Positions 36,615 through 46,093 of a stretch of DNA of 64,000 bases are shown here, in pieces. The position numbers and the translations under genes are program-made. Numbering within the stretch: position 1 is the first letter of the stretch; every line of letters begins with the position of its first letter. Below the pieces are notes generated by a model. That model searched no databases, was not told the origin of the DNA, and worked only from the letters and a program-made list of their open reading frames with translations. The DNA is from Pseudomonas sp. (GTDB lineage Bacteria; Pseudomonadota; Gammaproteobacteria; Pseudomonadales; Pseudomonadaceae), in assembly GCF_002796985.1 (NCBI RefSeq), contig NZ_PEKX01000018.1, positions 186,001 through 250,000 of the forward strand, given 5' to 3'.

Positions 36615-38123
36615 GTGTCGCGTCACCTCGTGAAAGGACTGACGTTCGTCGGCTCCTTTGTCATTTTTTCAACAATCGCCGGATGTATCAGCACCCATGG
36701 CATCGCCCCGCAGGAACAGCGGGTGGGCGACACCGAGCTGGCCACCGACGCCGCCATCGCGCACGCCAACCAGGAAGCGGGCTGGCCGGCCGAGCAGTGG
36801 TGGCGCGCCTATGGTGATCCGCAGTTGAATGCCTGGGTGCAGACCGCGCTGGAGGGCAGCCCGACCCTGGCCCAGGCCGAGGCGCGAGTGCGCATGGCCA
36901 TGGCCATGGCCGGCATTGCCGAGTCCGCCGAGTCGCCGCAGATCGGCGTGGACGCCTCGCTGACCCGCCACCGCTGGCCGACCGACTACTTCTATGGGCC
37001 GGGCGACCTGGCCGACAGCACCACCTTCAACAACAACGCCGCGCTGGGGTTCAGCTACTCGCTGGACCTCTGGGGCCGCGAGCGCAGCAACACCGAGCGC
37101 TACGTCAACATCGCCAAGATGACCGCCGCCGAGGCGCGCATGGCCCAGCTGGAGCTGGAGAGCAACATCGTCCGTGCCTACATCCAGCTGTCGCTGCAGT
37201 ACGCCAAGCTGGACATCGGCAAGGCCATGCTGGCGCAGCAGCAGGGCATCCTGGCCCTGGCCCAGCGTCGCCTCGACGGCGGCATCGGCACGCATTTCGA
37301 AGTCAGCCAGGCGGAGGTCCCGCTGCCGGAAACCGAACGCAAGATCGAAGCGGTGGACGAGGAAATCCAGCTCACCCGCAACCAGATCGCCGCCCTGGCC
37401 GGTAAAGGCCCCGGCGCCGGCACCTCGATCCAGCGCCCGAGCCTGAAGCTTGCCGCAGGCCCGGGCCTGCCGAGCAAACTGCCGATGGAACTGCTCGGCC
37501 ACCGCCCGGACGTCGTCGCCAGCCGCTGGAAGGTCGCCGCCCAGGCCAAGGGCGTGGACGTCGCCCGCGCCGAGTTCTACCCCAACGTCGACCTGGTCGC
37601 GAGCATCGGCTACAGCGCCGTTGGTGGCGGCGTGCTGGAATTCCTCAACGCGGAGAAATTCACCTACGGCGTCGGCCCGGCCATCTCCCTGCCGATCTTC
37701 GACGGCGGTCGCCGCCGCTCGCAGCTGAGCCAGGAGTCCGCCGGCTACGACGCCGCCGTGGCGCAGTACAACCAGACGCTGATCAACGCCCTCAAAGGCA
37801 TCTCCGACCAGTTGATCCGCATGCATTCCATGCAGTTGCAGGAAGGCTTCGCCGCCAAGTCCGTGGCCTCGGCCCAGCGCACCTACGACATCGCCGCCAA
37901 GGCTTACCGTGGCGGCCTGACCGACTACCTCAACGTGCTCAACGCGCAGACCCGCCTGTTCCAGCAGCAGCTGGTGGAGCAGCAGGTTCGCGCCGCACGC
38001 CTGGCCACCCATGCCGGCCTCGTCGTCGCCCTGGGCGGCGGGCTGATGGACAAGCAGGAAGGCCCGAAAGAGGCGAAGATGGTCCCCGAGACCGTCGACG
38101 TCCGCGCGGCCAGCGGGCGCTGA
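36615..38123 (+). CDS. NodT-family RND/MFP efflux outer-membrane lipoprotein
   Basis: A 502-residue TolC-like channel. The signal peptide ends in STIAGC (lipobox, Cys near 24). The barrel-tunnel pattern is seen twice: WWRAYGDPQLNAWVQTALEGSPTLAQAEARVRMA near 60-95 and the second half with LPMELLGHRPDVVASRWKVAAQAKGVDVARAEFYPNVDLVASIGYSA. The start is GTG 36615 with AGGA upstream. First gene of a four-gene efflux operon whose partners encode an inner-membrane FUSC pump, a DUF1656 protein and an HlyD adaptor. Confidence 0.9.
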   Translation: MSRHLVKGLTFVGSFVIFSTIAGCISTHGIAPQEQRVGDTELATDAAIAHANQEAGWPAEQWWRAYGDPQLNAWVQTALEGSPTLAQAEARVRMAMAMAGIAESAESPQIGVDASLTRHRWPTDYFYGPGDLADSTTFNNNAALGFSYSLDLWGRERSNTERYVNIAKMTAAEARMAQLELESNIVRAYIQLSLQYAKLDIGKAMLAQQQGILALAQRRLDGGIGTHFEVSQAEVPLPETERKIEAVDEEIQLTRNQIAALAGKGPGAGTSIQRPSLKLAAGPGLPSKLPMELLGHRPDVVASRWKVAAQAKGVDVARAEFYPNVDLVASIGYSAVGGGVLEFLNAEKFTYGVGPAISLPIFDGGRRRSQLSQESAGYDAAVAQYNQTLINALKGISDQLIRMHSMQLQEGFAAKSVASAQRTYDIAAKAYRGGLTDYLNVLNAQTRLFQQQLVEQQVRAARLATHAGLVVALGGGLMDKQEGPKEAKMVPETVDVRAASGR

Positions 38124-38124
38124 G

Positions 38125-40326
38125 ATGGCGGGCGATTCCTTCAACGGCAGCACCGCCACCCGCCAGCTGGCGCCGCTGGACGCCCTGCGTCGCGCGCTGC
38201 TGGAATGGGGTCGCAGTGACGGCGTCACCTGGATCTATATCGCCAAGGTGCTGCTCGCCGCGCTGCTGACCCTGTGGCTGGCGATGCGCCTGGAACTGCC
38301 GCAGCCGAGCACGGCGACCATCACCGTGTTCATCGTCATGCAGCCGCAGAGCGGCCAGGTGTTCGCCAAGAGCTTCTACCGGATTCTCGGCAGCGTGGTC
38401 GGGCTGACCGTGATGGTCGCGCTGATCGCCATTTTCGCCCAGCAGCGCGAGCTGTTCCTGCTGGTCTCGGCACTGTGGATCGGCCTGTGCACCGTGGGTG
38501 CCGCGCGCTACCGCGACTTCCGTTCGTATGCCTGCGTGCTCGCCGGCTACACCGCCACGCTGATCGGCCTGCCCGCCACCCTGCACCCGGAAGCCGCGTT
38601 CATGTCGGCCATCTGGCGCGTGCTGGAGATCAGCCTCGGCATCCTCTGCTCCATGGTGGTCAGCGCCACGCTGTTCCCGCAGACCTCCAGTACCGCCATG
38701 CGTAGCGCGCTGTACCAGCGTTTCGGCGCCTTTGCCGGCTTTGTCCTGGACAACCTCGGCGGCGGCGAACGGCCCAAATTCGAGGCGGCCAACGTGGCTT
38801 TCGCCTCCCAGGCCGTGGGCCTGGAAGCGCTGCGCAGCGTTACCCGCTTCGAAGACCCGCACATGCGCCTGCGCTCCGGCCGCCTGTCGCGCCTGAACAA
38901 CGAGTTCATGGTCCTCACCACTCGTTACCATGCGCTCTATCAGTTGCTCTCGCGGCTGCGCGCGCAGGAGGCCGAGGCCGTGCTGCGCGCACTGCAACCG
39001 TGCCTGGACGAGCTGGCCCAGGTGCTCGGCCCATGGCGCGGCCAGTCGGTCACCGACCGCGACGCCGAACACCTCGCCACGCAGCTGGAAAGCCACCGCT
39101 CGCGGATGATGCAACGCATCCGTTCCGGCCGTGCACAACTGCTCGCCGAGCAGGACGAGTCGCCCGCACTGCTGGATTACAACACCGCCGGCGAACTGCT
39201 CTACCGCCTGGCCGATGACCTCTACAACTACGCCCTGACCCACGCCTCCCTGGCCGCGCACAAGCACGAGCGGGAGAACTGGAAGCACGGCTTCTCGCCC
39301 AAGGCCAACCTGGTCGCCTCGCTGGTGGCCGGCGGGCGCACCGCGTTGATGGTGCTGGTGTTCGGCCTCTTCTGGATCGAGACCGCCTGGCCCAGCGGCA
39401 GCACCTTCGTACTCAACGCCGCTGCCGTCGCTGCGCTGGTGTCGGCCGCTCCCGACCCGGCGAAGATGGCCATGCAGATGGCCGTGGGCACCTTCTGCGC
39501 GGCCATTCTCGGTTTCTCCGAAACCTTCTTCGTGTTCCCGCACCTGGACGGCTTCGCCCTGCTGGCCTTCGCCCTGGCGCCGGTGTTCGCGCTCGGTGCG
39601 TTCTTCTCGATCAAGCCCAGGTACGCCGGCTACGGCCTGGGCCTGCTGGTGTTCTTCAGCTTCGGCGCAATCCCGGCGAACCTCACCGTCTACGATCCGG
39701 GCCGCATGCTCAACGAATACATCGCCCTGGTGCTGTCGCAGAGCCTGGCCGCCGTGGTCGCCGCGGTGATCATGCCGCCGACCAGCGCCTGGCTTTGGCG
39801 CCGCCTGGAGAAGGATTTGCGCCTGCGCGTGGTGGAAGCCATCAGCGGCAAGCTCGACGGCCTCGTCTCGTCCTTCGAGAGCGGCACCCGCGACCTGCTC
39901 AATCAGGCCTACGGCGTGGCCGCGCGCAGCCCGCAGATGCAGCGCCGGCTGCTGCGCTGGACCTTCGTGGTGCTGGAGATCGGCCATTCGATCATCGAAC
40001 TGCGAGTCGAGCAGGAGAACTTGCCGAACGAGCCCTGCTACGCGCAGACGTCGCCCTGGCGGCAGTCGATCCGCGCCATGGGCCGCGCGCTGATACGCCT
40101 GTTCGTCAAACCGGGGCAGGCCAACCGCGAGCGCGCCCTGGCCGCCGTGGAGCAGGCCATCGACTGCGTGAAAAGCACCGACGAACCGCGCGCCCCGGAC
40201 TTCGAAAGCTCGCCGCTGCGCCGCGTGCTCAGCTACCTGCACTTCATCCGCAGCAGCCTGCTCGACCCGCAGTCGCCGCTGCGCGATGGCGAAACCCCTT
40301 CTGGAAGATCGACCCATGTTGCCTGA
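38125..40326 (+). CDS. FUSC-family inner-membrane efflux protein (AaeB-like)
   Basis: A 733-residue pump with two membrane blocks: about 30-180 (for example VLLAALLTLWLAMRL, TATITVFIVMQPQSGQVFAKSFYRILGSVVG) and about 400-530 (MVLVFGLFWIETAWPSGSTFVL onward), separated by cytosolic helices. This is the AaeB/FUSC architecture of hydroxycinnamate and p-hydroxybenzoate exporters. The ATG comes 1 base after the upstream stop. It pairs with the HlyD-type protein as AaeB does with AaeA. Confidence 0.88.
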   Translation: MAGDSFNGSTATRQLAPLDALRRALLEWGRSDGVTWIYIAKVLLAALLTLWLAMRLELPQPSTATITVFIVMQPQSGQVFAKSFYRILGSVVGLTVMVALIAIFAQQRELFLLVSALWIGLCTVGAARYRDFRSYACVLAGYTATLIGLPATLHPEAAFMSAIWRVLEISLGILCSMVVSATLFPQTSSTAMRSALYQRFGAFAGFVLDNLGGGERPKFEAANVAFASQAVGLEALRSVTRFEDPHMRLRSGRLSRLNNEFMVLTTRYHALYQLLSRLRAQEAEAVLRALQPCLDELAQVLGPWRGQSVTDRDAEHLATQLESHRSRMMQRIRSGRAQLLAEQDESPALLDYNTAGELLYRLADDLYNYALTHASLAAHKHERENWKHGFSPKANLVASLVAGGRTALMVLVFGLFWIETAWPSGSTFVLNAAAVAALVSAAPDPAKMAMQMAVGTFCAAILGFSETFFVFPHLDGFALLAFALAPVFALGAFFSIKPRYAGYGLGLLVFFSFGAIPANLTVYDPGRMLNEYIALVLSQSLAAVVAAVIMPPTSAWLWRRLEKDLRLRVVEAISGKLDGLVSSFESGTRDLLNQAYGVAARSPQMQRRLLRWTFVVLEIGHSIIELRVEQENLPNEPCYAQTSPWRQSIRAMGRALIRLFVKPGQANRERALAAVEQAIDCVKSTDEPRAPDFESSPLRRVLSYLHFIRSSLLDPQSPLRDGETPSGRSTHVA

Positions 40327-40528
40327 CCTGCCCCGCGAGATCGCGTTCCACGGGGTCTACATGCCGACCCTGACCCTGATGTTCCTGGTCGCCGCCGTGC
40401 TCTGCTGGGGGCTGGACCGCATCTTCGCGTCCATCGGCCTGTACCGCTTCACCTGGCACCCGGCGCTGTTCCGCGTGTGCCTGTTTGCCTGCCTGTTCGG
40501 CGGCCTGTCTCTCACTATCTATAAGTAA
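40316..40528 (+). CDS. DUF1656-family small membrane protein (AaeX-like)
   Basis: A 70-residue two-helix protein: PREIAFHGVYMPTLTLMFLVAAVLCWGLDRIFASIGLYRFTWHPALF is the DUF1656/AaeX signature. It overlaps the end of the FUSC gene by 11 bases. Small partner of AaeAB-type pumps, exact role unknown. Confidence 0.88.
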   Translation: MLPDLPREIAFHGVYMPTLTLMFLVAAVLCWGLDRIFASIGLYRFTWHPALFRVCLFACLFGGLSLTIYK

Positions 40529-40541
40529 CGAGCGTGCACCC

Positions 40542-41447
40542 ATGACTCTCAAATCCATCATCAGCCTGCTGGCGACCCTGATCATCCTGGCGGTCGCCGC
40601 GTTGATCGGCCGCGCCCTCTGGGTGAACTACATGGATACGCCCTGGACCCGCGACGGCCGGGTGCGCGCCGACATCATCAATGTCGCCGCCGACGTCTCC
40701 GGCGTGGTGGTCGACGTGCCGGTGCGCGACAACCAGCAGGTGAAGAAGGGCGACCTGCTGATGCAGATCGACCCGGACCACTACCAGATTGCCGTGAAGC
40801 AGGCCGAAGCCCTGGTCGCCTCGCGCAAGGCCACCCTGCAGATGCGCCAGCTCAACGCCAAGCGTCGCCGGGCGATGGACGAGGAAGTCGTCTCGCGCGA
40901 GAGCCTGGACGATGCCAGCAACACCGCCGCCGCCTCCGAGGCCGATTACCAGCAGGCCCTGGCCGCGCTGGACGCCGCCAAGCTGAACCTGGAGCGCACC
41001 CAGGTGCGCGCCTCGGTGGACGGCTACGTGACCAACCTCAACGTGCACCGTGGCGACTACGCCCGCGTCGGCGAGGCGAAGATGGCCGTGGTCGACGAGA
41101 ACTCCTACTGGGTCTACGGCTACTTCGAAGAGACCAAGCTGCCGCACATCCGCGTCGGCGACCCGGCCGAGCTGCAACTGATGAGCGGCGAGCGCCTGAA
41201 GGGCCACGTCGAGAGCATCGCCCGCGCCATCTACGACCGCGACAACCCGGAAAGTCGCGAGCTGGTGGCCGACGTCAACCCGACCTTCAACTGGGTGCGC
41301 CTGGCCCAGCGCGTGCCGGTGCGCATCCACATCGACGAAGTGCCGGACGGCGTGCTGCTGGCAGCGGGCATCACCGCCACCGTAATCGTCAACCCGCAGA
41401 GCCGCAACGCGGAGCGCTCCGACGGCGCGGCTGCGGCGGCGCAGTGA
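40542..41447 (+). CDS. HlyD/AaeA-like membrane fusion protein
   Basis: A 301-residue adaptor with an N-terminal anchor (LLATLIILAVAALIGRAL), the motif YMDTPWTRDGRVRADIINVAADVSGVVVDVPVRDNQQVKKGDLL, a short coiled coil with Ala/Asp/Gln and the second lipoyl half DGYVTNLNVHRGDYARVGEA. The PWTRDGR segment is typical of AaeA/EmrA adaptors. The ATG at 40542 is 14 bases past DUF1656. It completes NodT-FUSC-DUF1656-HlyD, a full tripartite system, probably for aromatic acids. Confidence 0.88.
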   Translation: MTLKSIISLLATLIILAVAALIGRALWVNYMDTPWTRDGRVRADIINVAADVSGVVVDVPVRDNQQVKKGDLLMQIDPDHYQIAVKQAEALVASRKATLQMRQLNAKRRRAMDEEVVSRESLDDASNTAAASEADYQQALAALDAAKLNLERTQVRASVDGYVTNLNVHRGDYARVGEAKMAVVDENSYWVYGYFEETKLPHIRVGDPAELQLMSGERLKGHVESIARAIYDRDNPESRELVADVNPTFNWVRLAQRVPVRIHIDEVPDGVLLAAGITATVIVNPQSRNAERSDGAAAAAQ

Positions 41448-41465
41448 TCTGATCGGGTGAATGAC

Positions 41466-41494
41466 AACGGGAGCTTCGGCTCCCGTTTTCTTCC
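41466..41494 (+). terminator. Rho-independent terminator of the efflux operon
   Basis: AACGGGAGC-TTCG-GCTCCCGTT: perfect 9-base stem with a UUCG-type tetraloop (41466-41487) and TTCTTCC after. 18 bases after the adaptor stop. Confidence 0.85.
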
Positions 41495-41520
41495 TGGGGC
41501 ATCGACGTTGCTTCAGCCTG

Positions 41521-41559
41521 TGTAGGGCGCATAACGCCTATGGCGTTATGCGCCCTACA
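41521..41559. repeat. GTAGGGCG-type palindrome
   Basis: TGTAGGGCGCATAACGCC and GGCGTTATGCGCCCTACA (18-base perfect arms) around TAT. The same family recurs at 48733, 49374 and 55129. It lies between the terminator and the converging SulP gene. Confidence 0.85.
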
Positions 41560-41563
41560 TGCT

Positions 41564-43285
41564 TCATTCCGGAGCGGCGGTCGTTAGACGGTGAGGCTCC
41601 ACCCCCGCCACCGCCAACGCCTCATGCAGCGTCGGCAGCAGATAGCGCGCCTCGACGACCTTGTCGATGCCATGCCGCGCCATGTCCGCGCGCAGGTAGC
41701 TGTTGACCCGCCCGAACACCAGTTGCACGCCCTGTTGCGAGAGGTTGCGGTACAGGTCCAGCAGGGTGCGCGCCGCCGAGTAATCCAGGCTGGTGATGGC
41801 GCCGGCATCGACGATGAACCAGCGCAACCCTTCAGGGGCCTGAGCGACCAGTTGCGCGACCTGGCTGGCGAAGAAGGTGTCGTTGGCATAGAAAAGGTCG
41901 GCGCCGAAGCGGTAGACGATCAGCCCTGGCGCGGTCTCCCGGCCCGGCTGCACGTCCACCGGTAGCCAACGGCCGTTGGCGGCTGGCTCCAGCATCAGCG
42001 AGTGCGGGCGGTAGCTGTGGCGTACGTGGTGCAGCATCGACAGCGCGATGGCCAGCAGGATGCCCTGCTCCACGCCCACCAGCAGCACGGTGGCAGCGGT
42101 GGCCAGCGCCATGCGGAATTCCACCGGGCTTTCCAGGCGCATGGCGCGCAGGGTCTTCACGTCCACCAGCCCGACGGCGATGGCGAACACCACGGCGGCC
42201 AGCACGCAGTGCGGCAGGTACTGCAACCACTGGCAGAGGAACAGCAGCACCAGCGCCACCACCACGGCAAAGCTCAACTGGGCGACCTGGCTGCGCGAGC
42301 CGGCTTGCTCGGCCATGGCTGTCTGGGTCGGGCTGCCGTTGACCACGAAGGCGCCGCTGAAGGCCGCCGCCGCGTTGGCCGCGGACAGCCCGAGGATGTT
42401 GGCGTTCTGGTCGTCATGTTCGTGGTGGCGGTCGGCGTAGACCCGGCTGGCCGCCGAGCTCTGGGCGATGATCATGACGAAGCAGGCGCCGGCGATCGGC
42501 AGCAGCTCGAGGATGTCCTTCCAGCCGAGCCGGGGCAGCGTCAGCGAGGGCAAGCCGCCGGCCACCGGGCCGAGTACCTGGATGCCCCGGCCGGCGAAGT
42601 CGAACAGCGCACTGGCGGCAATGCAGCCGACCAGCACCAGCAGCGGGATCGGCAGCCGCGGCGCCCAGCGCTTGGCGGCGAACAGCACCAGCAGCAGCGA
42701 CAGCGCCAGGGCGGCGGTCGGTGCGTGGACCTGCGGCAGGTGGCCGAGTACGAACAGCAGCTTGCCCATCGAGGTCGAGGCGTCGACGGTCAGGCCGAGC
42801 AGGTCGCCGCTCATGGCCAGCGCCACCTGCACGCCGACGCCAGCGAGGAAGCCGGTCAGCGCTGTGCGCGACAGAAAGTCGGCGAGAAAGCCCAGCCGCA
42901 ACAGGCGCGCGACCAGCAGCAGCGCGGCCGTCAGCAGCGCCACGGTTCCGGCGAGGGCGATGTACTCCGGGCTGCCAAGGCTCGCCATGCCGGACAGGCG
43001 GCTGGAGAAGATGGTCGCAGTAGCCGAGTCTGCGGCGACCACCAGATGCCGCGAGGCACCGAAGAAGGCGAACGCAATCAGTGGCAGCAGCGCGGTGTAC
43101 AGCCCGGTAACCGCCGGCATTCCGGCGATGCGTGCGTAGCCGAGCAACTGGGGAATATCCATCGCCGCCAGCGAGACGCCAGCCAGCGCGTCGCGCAACG
43201 CCCCTTTGCGGCTGAGTGGAAGGAGGCCTTGCAGAAGTTTCAGTGGGGATGCCATCGGTGCCATGCCTGAAGTGCGGTTCGGCAT
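41564..43285 (-). CDS. SulP-family anion transporter with STAS domain
   Basis: A 573-residue transporter with about twelve helices (SulP motif: LGYARIAGMPAVTGLYTALLPLIAFAFFGASRHLVVAADSATATIF, then SPTQTAMAEQAGSRSQVAQL) and a C-terminal STAS domain (about 440-560, GLIVYRFGADLFYANDTFF and FIVDAGAITSLDYSAARTLLDLYRNL). SulP proteins carry sulfate, bicarbonate, C4-dicarboxylates or other anions. Three possible ATG starts exist (43285, 43264, 43255); the longest is given, but the third has the best-spaced AGG. Substrate unknown; no carbonic anhydrase adjoins. Confidence 0.85.
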   Translation of the reverse strand: MPNRTSGMAPMASPLKLLQGLLPLSRKGALRDALAGVSLAAMDIPQLLGYARIAGMPAVTGLYTALLPLIAFAFFGASRHLVVAADSATATIFSSRLSGMASLGSPEYIALAGTVALLTAALLLVARLLRLGFLADFLSRTALTGFLAGVGVQVALAMSGDLLGLTVDASTSMGKLLFVLGHLPQVHAPTAALALSLLLVLFAAKRWAPRLPIPLLVLVGCIAASALFDFAGRGIQVLGPVAGGLPSLTLPRLGWKDILELLPIAGACFVMIIAQSSAASRVYADRHHEHDDQNANILGLSAANAAAAFSGAFVVNGSPTQTAMAEQAGSRSQVAQLSFAVVVALVLLFLCQWLQYLPHCVLAAVVFAIAVGLVDVKTLRAMRLESPVEFRMALATAATVLLVGVEQGILLAIALSMLHHVRHSYRPHSLMLEPAANGRWLPVDVQPGRETAPGLIVYRFGADLFYANDTFFASQVAQLVAQAPEGLRWFIVDAGAITSLDYSAARTLLDLYRNLSQQGVQLVFGRVNSYLRADMARHGIDKVVEARYLLPTLHEALAVAGVEPHRLTTAAPE

Positions 43286-43357
43286 TCGAGCAATCGTGCC
43301 GGCCGGCGAATAGCGGACGATTTCCCAAGGCCTTATCGGAGACTTCGCGGCAACTCG

Positions 43358-43600
43358 TCAGCCGTCACTGGGTGGGCGGTTCTTGTAGCTGCCGCGAATG
43401 TTCATCGCCGCCAGGCAGACCTGCAGCAGCACCAGTGCGTAGGCTTTGGCCGGCAGGCCCCAGGCAATCCATAGCGCATTGCTGGCGAGAAACATCCAGA
43501 AACCTATCTCGCGGCGTTTGCGGTTTCGCGAGCCGACCAGCCAGGCGGCGAGGACGGTGACCAGCATCGCTGGCCATTGCAGCAGGTCTAGCAGTTGCAT
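43358..43600 (-). CDS. Small three-helix membrane protein
   Basis: An 80-residue protein with helices about 7-22, 33-48 and 53-66 (LLQWPAMLVTVLAAWLVGS, IGFWMFLASNALWIAWGL and AYALVLLQVCLAAMNIRG). The pattern SRNRKRREIGFWMFLASNALWIAWG resembles small proteins of unknown role in other Pseudomonas, PnuC-like in topology. It is upstream of SulP on the same strand. Confidence 0.65.
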   Translation of the reverse strand: MQLLDLLQWPAMLVTVLAAWLVGSRNRKRREIGFWMFLASNALWIAWGLPAKAYALVLLQVCLAAMNIRGSYKNRPPSDG

Positions 43601-43833
43601 GCGAGCGCTTCCGAGGGCTGTGCTGCTTCAGACCGGTGGGGTCGGGCAAAGGTGCGAAGAACCTGCCCGGTGTCGTCGATGGCCTATCGGGATGTCCAAA
43701 CGGTGACCGAGTAGTTCGTTCGAGCGATTGCCGGCTCAGCCCGGGTCACTAGGCTGGACCGGGCTGCCACGCTGTGCAGCTCGTTACCGCTGTTGAACAT
43801 CACACAATAACAACGCAAAAGAGGGATAGCGCC

Positions 43834-44367
43834 ATGAGTCAGCAAACGCCACAAGTCCGTCCCAGGGTATTCTTCGATGCCGGGGTACTGGTGACCTGGG
43901 TGGTCGGTGTCGCGATCGTCGGGGTGATGCTCGGCTTCAAGGCCATCTGGGCGCCATTCTTCTGCGCCATCCTGTTCAGCGTCTTCAACAAGGACGTCAA
44001 GCGCATACCCGGCATTCTCTGCGGGGCGGTGACCGGCGTCTGGCTGGCCTGGGGCATCGTCGTCGCCATCGGCCTGCTCAAGCCGCTGATGGACCCGATC
44101 CTGGCGACCGCCATCGTCCTGTTCGTCGGTGTCTACATCATTTTCTGCGGTGGTCTGTTCGCGCCGCTGTTCATCAACCACAGCGCCTTCGTCTTCCTCA
44201 CCGTCGCCCTGGCGACCCATCTGGCCGAGCCACCGCTGGAAATCAGCGGGCTGATCCTGGTCGGTGGCGGCATCCTGCTGGCGGGTGAGGTGGTGCTGCT
44301 CAATGGGCTCGCGCGCCTTGGTGCCAAGCCCAAGGACGCCGCACTGCCCCATTCGGCAATCGAATGA
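43834..44367 (+). CDS. DUF1097-like membrane protein (YcdZ-like)
   Basis: A 177-residue polytopic protein with four to five helices (VLVTWVVGVAIVGVMLGF, AVTGVWLAWGIVVAIGLL, ATAIVLFVGVYIIFCGGLF and others). The pattern WAPFFCAILFSVFNKDVKRIPGILCGAVTGVWLAWG fits DUF1097, a family of unknown function that includes E. coli YcdZ. GAGGG precedes the ATG at 43834. Alone and convergent with the HAD gene. The family assignment is tentative. Confidence 0.65.
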   Translation: MSQQTPQVRPRVFFDAGVLVTWVVGVAIVGVMLGFKAIWAPFFCAILFSVFNKDVKRIPGILCGAVTGVWLAWGIVVAIGLLKPLMDPILATAIVLFVGVYIIFCGGLFAPLFINHSAFVFLTVALATHLAEPPLEISGLILVGGGILLAGEVVLLNGLARLGAKPKDAALPHSAIE

Positions 44368-44392
44368 CTTCCCGCTGCGCCGGGGCAGGCCG

Positions 44393-45280
44393 TCAGACCA
44401 GCCCCGGCGCGGCAAAGTGCGGGCGAACCGGATAGCCGTCGAGCAGCGCGTTGGTCTTCTCTGCGTCCAGCTCACCGTTGAACGGCACGCCCAGCGCTTG
44501 GCGGTGGATGCCGGTGGCGGCCAGCCACAGCGTGTCGATGCGCGCGGCCAGCGCGCCGGGGACGTCGGTCACCAGTGAGTCGCCGACGAACAGGATGTGC
44601 TTGGCGCCGCGCGCCTCCAACTGCCGCTGGGCGATGCGGAAGGCCGACGGGTCGGGCTTGCCGTACCAGTGCACGCGGCCGCCTTCCTCGGCGAAGGCTT
44701 CGGCCAGGCGGCCTGCACCGAACACCGTCTTGCCGCCGGAGACCACCACGCGGTCCGGGTTGGCGCACAGAAAGGGTTTGTCGGTGGCACCGCGTAGCGG
44801 GGCGAAGCGCTCTTCCAGTTCATCCTGCGGGAAGCTGCCGACGCCGAGGATCATCGATGCGGCGTGGATGTCGTCGCAGAAGCGCTCGCGAATCTCCGCC
44901 GGCCAGGTGGTCAGTGCATCGCCGACACCGACGGTGTAGATACCGCCGCGCTGGAACTCGCGCTCATGGGTGAAGGCATCGATGGCCAACTGGCCGGAGG
45001 TGGTGATGCCGGCGAACAGCTCGCGGGCGACGCCCAGGCGCACCAGGGTGTCGGCCATCTCCGGGACGCTGCGCGAGGCGTTGCTCAGGAACCACACCGG
45101 CTTGCCTTCGGCGGCGCGGCGGGCAAGCCAGTCGAGGGCGCCGGGGAACACCTCGACGCCGTCGATCAGCACGCCCCAGAGGTCGAGCAGGAAGCCGTCG
45201 TAGTCGGTGCAGAAGGCATCCAGGCCGGCGTGGTCGATGTAGCGGGTATGGGTGACGGCGCTGAAGCGGGAGGTGGTCAT
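44393..45280 (-). CDS. HAD-superfamily IIA phosphatase (TIGR01459-like)
   Basis: A 295-residue HAD hydrolase. Motif I is DLWGVLIDG (nucleophile Asp, with Trp where most HADs have the second Asp, as is normal for this subfamily), motif II FLSNASRS, motif III Lys in YGKPDPSAF and motif IV FVGDSLVTDVPGALAAR. The subfamily IIA cap (about 90-190) is present. Related NagD-type enzymes dephosphorylate small phosphates. Start ATG 45280. A GC-rich palindrome overlaps its 3' end (see rejected items). Confidence 0.82.
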   Translation of the reverse strand: MTTSRFSAVTHTRYIDHAGLDAFCTDYDGFLLDLWGVLIDGVEVFPGALDWLARRAAEGKPVWFLSNASRSVPEMADTLVRLGVARELFAGITTSGQLAIDAFTHEREFQRGGIYTVGVGDALTTWPAEIRERFCDDIHAASMILGVGSFPQDELEERFAPLRGATDKPFLCANPDRVVVSGGKTVFGAGRLAEAFAEEGGRVHWYGKPDPSAFRIAQRQLEARGAKHILFVGDSLVTDVPGALAARIDTLWLAATGIHRQALGVPFNGELDAEKTNALLDGYPVRPHFAAPGLV

Positions 45281-45353
45281 GGCGTGCCTGTGAAACGCTG
45301 GGAGTGCGCCCACGTTAGCGCACTCTCGGCGTTTGGGTGTGACAGCCCGCCGA

Positions 45354-46010
45354 TCAGTGCGCCGGGTGCGGCGCGCGTTCTTCGCCGAAGGTAGCGGCCA
45401 GCCAACCCTTGAGCTGGCAGCCGGCGAAGGCTGAGGTGCTGCACTCGCCGCTGGCCAGGGCCACCTGCAACTTGCCGATGTCGGCCTTCTGCACGTAGGC
45501 GATGGCGTCGGTCATGTCGTCTTCGGTGCCGAAGCCGCCCTGGGTCATTTCCTTGAGCGCGTCGTCCTTGCTCCAGCCCTGGATCACCGTGCGGTACATC
45601 GCCGCGAACAGGCCGGTGCGGTCACGCCCATGCTTGCAGTGCATCAGTACCGGGCCGTTCTGCTCGGCGTCTTGCAGGAGGCGCAGGACCTTGAGCACAT
45701 CGGCATCGTCGACACGGTCGGCATGGGTCGGGAAGCTGACGGCCTCGATGGGCTGCTGGCCGATCCAGGCGCGGTCGTCGTCCTTGATGAAGCTCACCAC
45801 GGTCTTCACCTGCAGGCGCTGCAGCTCGGGCAGGTCGGCATTGCCGGGGAGGGCGCTGCGGTAGAGCGTCGGCGACATCTGGTAGAGGTTGAACGACTTG
45901 TCCACCGGCTTGGCCCAGTCGGCCGGGGTTTCGCCAGCGGCGAGGGCGAGCGGGCCGAAGGTCAGCAGGGTGGCGGCGATGGCGCCACGAAGGATGCGGG
46001 GCAGGGACAT
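45354..46010 (-). CDS. tpbA: TpbA-like periplasmic dual-specificity tyrosine phosphatase
   Basis: A 218-residue exported phosphatase, the same length as P. aeruginosa TpbA as I recall it. The signal peptide (RGAIAATLLTFGPLALAAG, cleavage near 25) is followed by DSP features YQMSPTLYRSALPG, VKTVVSFIKDDDR, and the active-site loop HCKHGRDRTG at about 124-133 with Cys125 and Arg130 of the CX5R motif. TpbA dephosphorylates the periplasmic side of the c-di-GMP cyclase TpbB and so lowers c-di-GMP, which Alg44 in this window senses. The link between the two is functional inference only. TpbB is not in the window. Confidence 0.82.
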   Translation of the reverse strand: MSLPRILRGAIAATLLTFGPLALAAGETPADWAKPVDKSFNLYQMSPTLYRSALPGNADLPELQRLQVKTVVSFIKDDDRAWIGQQPIEAVSFPTHADRVDDADVLKVLRLLQDAEQNGPVLMHCKHGRDRTGLFAAMYRTVIQGWSKDDALKEMTQGGFGTEDDMTDAIAYVQKADIGKLQVALASGECSTSAFAGCQLKGWLAATFGEERAPHPAH

Positions 46011-46093
46011 GGCGACTCCTCAAAGTACCGCGCCACGATAGGCGCGCAGGAGTCGAGGTCTGATGAAAAGCAGGTGAAGAAAACGTGAACCGC

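Noticed and set aside
44377..44410. Perfect 10-base stem GCGCCGGGGC/GCCCCGGCGC between converging genes, as a terminator
   Set aside because: No T-tract on either strand, and the stem overlaps the 3' end of the HAD gene; a GC-rich coding coincidence is as likely.
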